NCBI GenBank assembly: GCA_017694835.1
Contig: JADIMJ010000047.1
Span: forward strand, 1 to 64,000
Direction of reading: 5' to 3'
Origin: Candidatus Cryptobacteroides gallistercoris
GTDB taxonomy: Bacteria > Bacteroidota > Bacteroidia > Bacteroidales > UBA932
DNA: 64,000 nt
Positions within the stretch are counted from its first letter, which is position 1; each line of letters opens with the position of its first letter. The position numbers were made by a program, and so were the translations under genes. Below, in pieces: positions 58,802 to 64,000 of this stretch. The notes beneath the pieces were generated by a model. It saw only the letters and a program-made list of their open reading frames with translations, had not been told where the DNA came from and did no database searches.

Positions 58802-59956
58802 ATGAAACTTACTGAATATCTTGTCCTGCTCTGTGCAGGCTTTGCGGCATTCACTGCCTGCAGCTTGACCGGTGAAGACCCGAACGGCCCGGTCGTGCCC
58901 GGCCCTGGCCCAGGCACTTCAGACGGGGACCTCGTGCTGAAAGTCTCTCCCCAGGTCATTCAGGCCAACGGTACCGACGAGGCCCTGATTACAGTGTATC
59001 AGGACGGAGTGGCTGTCACCGAGGGTGTACAGCTCTATGACGGCAACAATTCTCCGATAGACCTCCCGGACATGAAATTCACGACGACAGAGGCCGGGAC
59101 CTATTCTTTCTGGGCTTCACTCGGGACAAAGAACACGGATGTAGTCAAAGTCACTGCAATCGATTTCCCCGTTCCGGACCTTCCTGAAGACCCGGAACCT
59201 GACAATGCCTCTTTCTCCAGAAAGGTGCTGCTGACCCAGTTTACCGGCACAGGTTGCGGATTTTGCCCGGGAATGATTACAACCCTCAGGAACATAATGT
59301 CGGATGAGGCCTGTTCATCCAAATTCCTTCTCGCAGCTGCGCATACCTACAATGGTAATGACCCTGCCTATCTTAACCCTGAATATCAGTTGGACCAGGC
59401 CATGGGGGTCAGCAACTACCCATATATAGTCGCAGACATGTATCTCGGCTTCAACAATTACAATTCGCCGGCGGCCTTGGAGATGGTGATAGACCAGGCC
59501 TACAGCTATGCTGAAGCCAAGGCCGGAATTGCCGTTTCAAGCTCCCTTGATGGAAATACCCTCGTGGTGCGGGCTCAGGTCAAGGCTGCGGAGACTTCTG
59601 AATACCGCATCGGGGCATGGCTCTTGGAAGACGGGATCAAGGGTGATCAGGCCAACAATCGGCCGAATACTTGGACAGGAGACTTCAATACTCACGACAA
59701 TTGCATACGGATTGCCGACAGCAAGGTGAATAACATTGACTTCACAGGCTATACCCTCGGCACAATTGCCGCCGGCCAGACGGCCGAACATGCATTTGTC
59801 ATGACTCTGGATGAGGAATGGGTGAAGGAGAACTGCCATCTCATACTGTTTGTCACCGTTCCTGACCGGGAGCGTAATGCCTATGTTGTGAACAACGCAG
59901 TCGCATGCTCCATCTCCGGAGACGCTCCGTATCAATACGAAAAGGCATTTGATTAG
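58802..59956 (+). CDS. Omp28-related outer-membrane lipoprotein
   Basis: Lipobox TACSLTG; VLLTQFTGTGCGFCPGMITTLRNI (CGFC), QLDQAMGVSNYPYIVADM. Confidence 0.85.
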   Translation: MKLTEYLVLLCAGFAAFTACSLTGEDPNGPVVPGPGPGTSDGDLVLKVSPQVIQANGTDEALITVYQDGVAVTEGVQLYDGNNSPIDLPDMKFTTTEAGTYSFWASLGTKNTDVVKVTAIDFPVPDLPEDPEPDNASFSRKVLLTQFTGTGCGFCPGMITTLRNIMSDEACSSKFLLAAAHTYNGNDPAYLNPEYQLDQAMGVSNYPYIVADMYLGFNNYNSPAALEMVIDQAYSYAEAKAGIAVSSSLDGNTLVVRAQVKAAETSEYRIGAWLLEDGIKGDQANNRPNTWTGDFNTHDNCIRIADSKVNNIDFTGYTLGTIAAGQTAEHAFVMTLDEEWVKENCHLILFVTVPDRERNAYVVNNAVACSISGDAPYQYEKAFD

Positions 59957-59984
59957 CAGATACAGACATTTGTCATACAGGTTT

Positions 59985-60032
59985 AGGGGCGACTCATAAT
60001 GGTGCTTACGGCCGTTTTGAGTCGCCCCCTTA
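59985..60032. terminator. Convergent intrinsic terminator
   Basis: GGGGCGACTCA ... TGAGTCGCCCC 11-bp stem between convergent genes. Confidence 0.8.
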
Positions 60033-60716
60033 TACAATAGTCATGCTTTCGTCCGAGAAGCTGTAGAAACGGTCGTCGCACAGAATAATGTGGTCGACCA
60101 GCGATATCCCGAAAGTCGACAGGGCCCTCTTCAGCTGTCCTGTGGTATTGATGTCCGTAGTGCCGGGCATCGGATTCCCCGAGGGGTGGTTATGCGTAAG
60201 GATGACTCCGCTTGCCAGCTTGTCGAGTGCATTCCTGACAATCATTTTGATGTCCACGATTGTCGCATCAAGCCCTCCCTTGCTCATCCTCTCCCTGCCG
60301 ATGACATAATTGGCACGGTTGAGGTACAGCACCCAGCATTCCTCATGCGGCAGTCCCCTGATTTCCTTCAGCATCATCCGGTATATCATTTCGGGACTTG
60401 TGATGGATGTCTTCTCCGTGTTCTCAACCTCGCAGCAGAATCTTTTTCCCAGCTCCAGTGCGGCGGCTATGGTGATGGCCTTGCTCTGTCCTATCCCGCC
60501 GATGCTCCGCATCCTGTCCGTCGACATCTGCGCAAGGGCGGACAGCCTGCCCCCTGACAACTTGAGGAGCATCTGCGCCGTCTCCACGGCATTATGGCCC
60601 CCGCTTCCCGTCCTCAGCAATATCGCCAGCAGCTCCGCATTGCTCAGGGCCTCCGCCCCTTTTGCCGCCATCTTTTCCCTCGGCCTGTCTTCCGGGCATA
60701 ATTCAAGCATCTTCAT
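60030..60716 (-). CDS. radC: RadC family JAB-domain protein
   Basis: RPREKMAAKGAEALSNAELLAILLRTG; ILTHNHPSGNPMPGTTDINTTGQLKRA. Confidence 0.95.
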   Translation of the reverse strand: MKMLELCPEDRPREKMAAKGAEALSNAELLAILLRTGSGGHNAVETAQMLLKLSGGRLSALAQMSTDRMRSIGGIGQSKAITIAAALELGKRFCCEVENTEKTSITSPEMIYRMMLKEIRGLPHEECWVLYLNRANYVIGRERMSKGGLDATIVDIKMIVRNALDKLASGVILTHNHPSGNPMPGTTDINTTGQLKRALSTFGISLVDHIILCDDRFYSFSDESMTIV

Positions 60717-60733
60717 ATCAACAGCACATTATT

Positions 60734-60790
60734 ATTATTGTCTCCGACAAATATTATTGTTTTCGGCAATTATCATTGTTTTCGGCAAAT
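60734..60790. repeat. Three 19-bp tandem repeats upstream of radC
   Basis: ATTATTGTCTCCGACAAAT ATTATTGTTTTCGGCAATT ATCATTGTTTTCGGCAAAT. Confidence 0.9.
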
Positions 60791-60890
60791 TTATTCTGAA
60801 AACAGGCCTCGTATCCCTCCGTGCATGGCAATTTTCTGTTTTTGAATGAAAGTTTTTCTGAATTTTGAAGTTTTATGGATTTGGATTGAA

Positions 60891-60931
60891 ATCGCGCCCG
60901 GTGGGAGGTATAAATGGCCTCCACCGGGCGC
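60891..60931. repeat. REP-like palindromic repeat copy C
   Basis: ATCGCGCCCGGTGGGAGGTATAAATGGCCTCCACCGGGCGC; identical to copy D over at least 41 bp. Confidence 0.95.
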
Positions 60932-60936
60932 ACCTG

Positions 60937-61752
60937 TCATATTATCTTCAGTTCCTTTGCAATCCTGCAGGCCTCGATGGAATTCTTTACCTGCAGCTTG
61001 GCCAGGATTTCCTGCCTGTGCCGGCTGACAGTATTCTTGCTGATGCACAGAGCTTCGGCGATGCTTTTGCTCGTGAGCCCTCTGTCAATGAGGTTCAGGA
61101 CCTGCTTCTCTCTTGCTGACAATATTTTTGAAGCATTCTGTTGCGTCAGGTCTCTGGTCTGGCCGTTGACGGAATTGATTATCATGCATTTCGACGGGAA
61201 GTCAAATATCAGCGGACTATAAAGGCACAGGGCAAGCCAAAGTTTGTCTTCATGTTGGCCATGCATCCTTGTATCGGCGCGGTCCGCAAAATCTGGATTG
61301 GCGTCAGCGGCTGCCGGCGCTGAAATATAGAACATCCGGTGAAATGCTTCTATGTAGTCGCCGGACGGGGCTTTCATCCTCAGTTTGCTCGCGAGACAGT
61401 AGTCATTGCGGTTTTTCTTGGGCTGGCGTCTGATGAAATGAAAAAAGCAAAGTTCCTGCAGGTGTTTTTCGGCCAGGTCGTCCGGATGAATGAGACTGAA
61501 GATTTCCTCTTCCCAGATTGACGGCACCAGGATGTTGCCTCCGCCGCTTCCGCATGCGAGCATTCTTGAAAATCCACCGTAATATATATGGCTTGTCCTT
61601 GTCCTCAGGTCGCTCAGCACGGCAATGGCGTTTTCCATCACGGCGTAGCTGCATGCAAGGTCCTTATATTTGACGAGCATTTCCTGATACGGTTGTCCGT
61701 CGTCAAAGGCCTGGGCGGCGAATTCCTTGTCAAGTATGTCTCTTGAGTCCAT
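60937..61752 (-). CDS. LuxR-family transcriptional regulator with C-terminal HTH
   Basis: ILSAREKQVLNLIDRGLTSKSIAEALCISKNTVSRHRQEILAKLQVKNSIEACR. Confidence 0.93.
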   Translation of the reverse strand: MDSRDILDKEFAAQAFDDGQPYQEMLVKYKDLACSYAVMENAIAVLSDLRTRTSHIYYGGFSRMLACGSGGGNILVPSIWEEEIFSLIHPDDLAEKHLQELCFFHFIRRQPKKNRNDYCLASKLRMKAPSGDYIEAFHRMFYISAPAAADANPDFADRADTRMHGQHEDKLWLALCLYSPLIFDFPSKCMIINSVNGQTRDLTQQNASKILSAREKQVLNLIDRGLTSKSIAEALCISKNTVSRHRQEILAKLQVKNSIEACRIAKELKII

Positions 61753-61777
61753 CGCTGAAAATGGTTATTTATAATCA

Positions 61778-61817
61778 TTGTGCGGTTAATGACAACATTT
61801 TACCTTTGCAAAGGTAA
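61778..61817. promoter_or_regulatory. Promoter with 18-bp palindrome containing opposed -7 boxes
   Basis: TTG-N20-TACCTTTG; TTACCTTTGCAAAGGTAA (61800-61817) is a perfect palindrome. Confidence 0.75.
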
Positions 61818-61825
61818 CCAAAAAT

Positions 61826-61913
61826 TATGGTTATATGAGAAGTGTAGTTATATATGGGTATGAAAACTATGGTTATATGGGTATGGAAATTTAGTTGTAT
61901 GAGTATGAAAAAG
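61826..61913. repeat. Three 23-bp tandem repeats plus a shortened first copy, running into the DUF1349 start codon
   Basis: TATGGTTATATGAGAAGTG / TAGTTATATATGGGTATGAAAAC / TATGGTTATATGGGTATGGAAAT / TTAGTTGTATGAGTATGAAAAAG. Confidence 0.85.
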
Positions 61914-62558
61914 TTATTGTCAAGTGTATTGCTGGCATCTGTGTCGTTTGCCGGCATGGCGCAGTCATTGGACAGAATGCAGTGGTTCAACGAGCCGGAG
62001 CAATGGGAAATCAACGGAAACACTCTGATGATGGATGTTACTCCGCAGACGGATTACTGGAGGATATCCCATTATGGATTTACCGTGGACGACGCTCCGT
62101 TCCTGTATACCTTGCGCGGCGGCGAATTTGAGGTTAAAGTCAGGATATCAGGCGATTACAGGACAAGGTTTGACCAGTCGGGCCTCATGCTGCGCATTGA
62201 CCATGAGAATTACATCAAGGCCGGGATTGAGTTCGTGGACGGGAAATACAATCTCAGCACCGTGGTGACGCATCATACAAGTGACTGGAGCATCATTCCT
62301 CTGGACGAGCCTGTGGAATATGTCTGGATAAAGGCCGTGCGCAGGCTGGATGCTGTAGAGATTTTCTATTCTTTTGATGACAAGGAATATACGATGATGC
62401 GCAATGCCTGGCTTCAGGACAACTGTCCTGTGATGGTCGGAATGATGGCGGCCTGCCCTGACGGCTCCGGCTTTACGGCCATGTTTGAGGATTTCTCAAT
62501 CAGGCATTTGCCGGACCTGCGCCGCCTGCAGTGGCTGGAGAAGAATGGCGGGAACTGA
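61905..62558 (+). CDS. DUF1349-like secreted protein (concanavalin-like fold)
   Basis: Signal peptide MKKLLSSVLLASVSFAGMAQ; DYWRISHYGFTVDDAPFLYT..FEVKVRISGDYRTRFDQSGLMLRIDHENYIKAGIEFVDGKYNLSTVVTHHTSDWSI. Confidence 0.85.
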   Translation: MKKLLSSVLLASVSFAGMAQSLDRMQWFNEPEQWEINGNTLMMDVTPQTDYWRISHYGFTVDDAPFLYTLRGGEFEVKVRISGDYRTRFDQSGLMLRIDHENYIKAGIEFVDGKYNLSTVVTHHTSDWSIIPLDEPVEYVWIKAVRRLDAVEIFYSFDDKEYTMMRNAWLQDNCPVMVGMMAACPDGSGFTAMFEDFSIRHLPDLRRLQWLEKNGGN

Positions 62559-62567
62559 CGGCTGAAA

Positions 62568-62608
62568 ATCGCGCCCGGTGGGAGGTATAAATGGCCTCCA
62601 CCGGGCGC
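62568..62608. repeat. REP-like palindromic repeat copy D
   Basis: ATCGCGCCCGGTGGGAGGTATAAATGGCCTCCACCGGGCGC, identical to copy C. Confidence 0.95.
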
Positions 62609-62665
62609 GATATTAAATGTCCCGCCTCCGCAAGAAAGGAATCTTCCTCCTCCGCGGCAGGTCTA

Positions 62666-64000
62666 TTATTTTACAAATGCGATGATTTCGCCTTTGGCTA
62701 CCATGTCGCCCTGCTTTGAGCAGATGGCCACGATGCGGCCGTCGACGGCAGGAATGACTTCCTCCATGCCGTAGTAGGTCTGGATGTAGCTCATTGCCTG
62801 GCCGGCCTTTACTTCTGTGCCGACAACAGGGGCGGTGGAGGCGTCGTCCACATCCACCTGCCAGATGAGCTGGCCTTTGACAGGAGCCTGGACAGGAGTG
62901 GCTTCAGGATACTTTTCGGCGATTTTCTCCACATCGTATTTCGGCATTTCCACTACCGGACGGGTGATGACAATCGGGGCGCCGGCCTTTTCCTTGGCGG
63001 CCTCAAGGTCTTTCTTGAAGCGCTCCTTGGCCACGCCGCTCTTGTAGTCGCGGTACTGCCTCTCGTGCATTGCGAATTCAAAGAGCTCCTCGTCGTCCTC
63101 GCCGAAGTCCCAGCCCTCGTCCTTCATCATCTGGCGGTACTTGTCGAGCTCGTTCGGGAATGCATCCTGAGGGTTGCCTGTGTAGAACTCGAGTCCTTTC
63201 TTCTTGGCAATCTCCACGATTTCAGGAGCAAGTTCCCCGGGGAGTTTGCCCATCTTGCCGAGAATCATGTTCCATGTATCCTTGTCGATGGTGGTCCATC
63301 TCGGCTGGCCCTTGAGGATGTTCATGAGGTTCATGAGCGCAGTGTTCTTCACATACTGGCTGAACGGAGTGACAAGCGGCGGATATCCGAGGCGAGGCCA
63401 TACATACTCGACTTCCTGGAACAGCATCACCATGAGGTTGTCAAGGGTGAGTTCCTGCTTGCCCTGGGCGCGGAGTGATGCATTGATTGCCCCGTGGAAG
63501 CCCTTGAGGTCTGCCATCATGGAGCCCATCATTCCGCCAGGGAGGCCGCAGCCCACAAGGAGGGAGCTCATGTGAGAGTTGTTGGGGTCAATCCAGTAGC
63601 CGAGGAATTCGTCTATGAATTTCTGGGTGAGGCGGCGCACTTCCATGTATGCGTCCATGTTGAGGTCCTTCACAAGGAAGCCGTCTGCCTTCATCATCTC
63701 GCGGATGGTGATTACGTCAGGATGTACCTTTCCCCATGAGAGCGGCTCGACGGCCACGTCAAGATAGTCGGCTCCGGCCCTTGCCACCTCAAGCATAGAG
63801 GCAGGGGAGAATCCCGGGCCGCAGTGGCCGTGGTACTGTATCTTTATGTGAGGGTATTTCTTCTTGATTGAGCGGGTGAGCTCACCGAGCATTGTCGGGC
63901 GTCCGATTCCTGCCATGTCCTTGAGGCAGATTTCATCGCAGCCGTATTCGACCACCTTGTCAACGATGCCCATATAATACTCCACGGTGTGGATGGGGGA
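62666..64000 (-). CDS. Biotin-dependent carboxyltransferase (pyruvate carboxylase B / oxaloacetate decarboxylase alpha type), 5' end beyond window
   Basis: CDEICLKDMAGIGRPTMLGELTRSIKKKYPHIKIQYHGHCGPG; HMSSLLVGCGLPGGMMGSMMADL; C-terminal biotinyl-like domain. The M at 63985 is probably internal. Confidence 0.9.
   Translation of the reverse strand, partial: SPIHTVEYYMGIVDKVVEYGCDEICLKDMAGIGRPTMLGELTRSIKKKYPHIKIQYHGHCGPGFSPASMLEVARAGADYLDVAVEPLSWGKVHPDVITIREMMKADGFLVKDLNMDAYMEVRRLTQKFIDEFLGYWIDPNNSHMSSLLVGCGLPGGMMGSMMADLKGFHGAINASLRAQGKQELTLDNLMVMLFQEVEYVWPRLGYPPLVTPFSQYVKNTALMNLMNILKGQPRWTTIDKDTWNMILGKMGKLPGELAPEIVEIAKKKGLEFYTGNPQDAFPNELDKYRQMMKDEGWDFGEDDEELFEFAMHERQYRDYKSGVAKERFKKDLEAAKEKAGAPIVITRPVVEMPKYDVEKIAEKYPEATPVQAPVKGQLIWQVDVDDASTAPVVGTEVKAGQAMSYIQTYYGMEEVIPAVDGRIVAICSKQGDMVAKGEIIAFVK

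Noticed and set aside
61826-61913. Considered as a mini-CRISPR
   Set aside because: Units are contiguous with no unique spacers, and no cas genes are nearby; tandem repeat only. No CRISPR array was seen elsewhere.

Overview
The window looks chromosomal and Bacteroidota/Bacteroidales-like: TAnnTTTG promoter boxes, an Oar-like TonB receptor, BACON, Omp28 and DUF6029 proteins, and GC-rich codons. It opens with the 3' end of a 23S rRNA and a 5S rRNA, then metK, a TonB-receptor/BACON lipoprotein pair, rpsO-pnp, recO, a sulfatase, a rubredoxin missed by the ORF track, superoxide dismutase, an MFS-ROK-MFS sugar module, truB, rpiB, gltX, a complete dcw (mraZ to ftsZ) cluster, miaB, rpoN, upp, a four-gene cell-envelope redox/Omp28 cluster, radC, a LuxR/DUF1349 divergent pair, and a biotin-dependent carboxyltransferase gene cut by the window edge. 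No phage, IS, CRISPR or tRNA was seen. The best second-look signals are non-coding: (1) a SAM-II-like aptamer plus intrinsic terminator in the metK leader, followed by an array of about 25-bp repeats; (2) a dispersed family of REP-like palindromes (four copies, two identical ones bracketing the LuxR/DUF1349 pair); (3) an 18-bp palindrome containing two opposed -7 boxes, followed by 23-bp repeats; (4) a four-decamer GTGG array over the mraZ promoter, a likely MraZ operator; (5) a promoter plus two hairpins that look like an sRNA; (6) unrelated short tandem duplications in most long intergenic gaps. All family calls are by eye from the translations; no database search was run.
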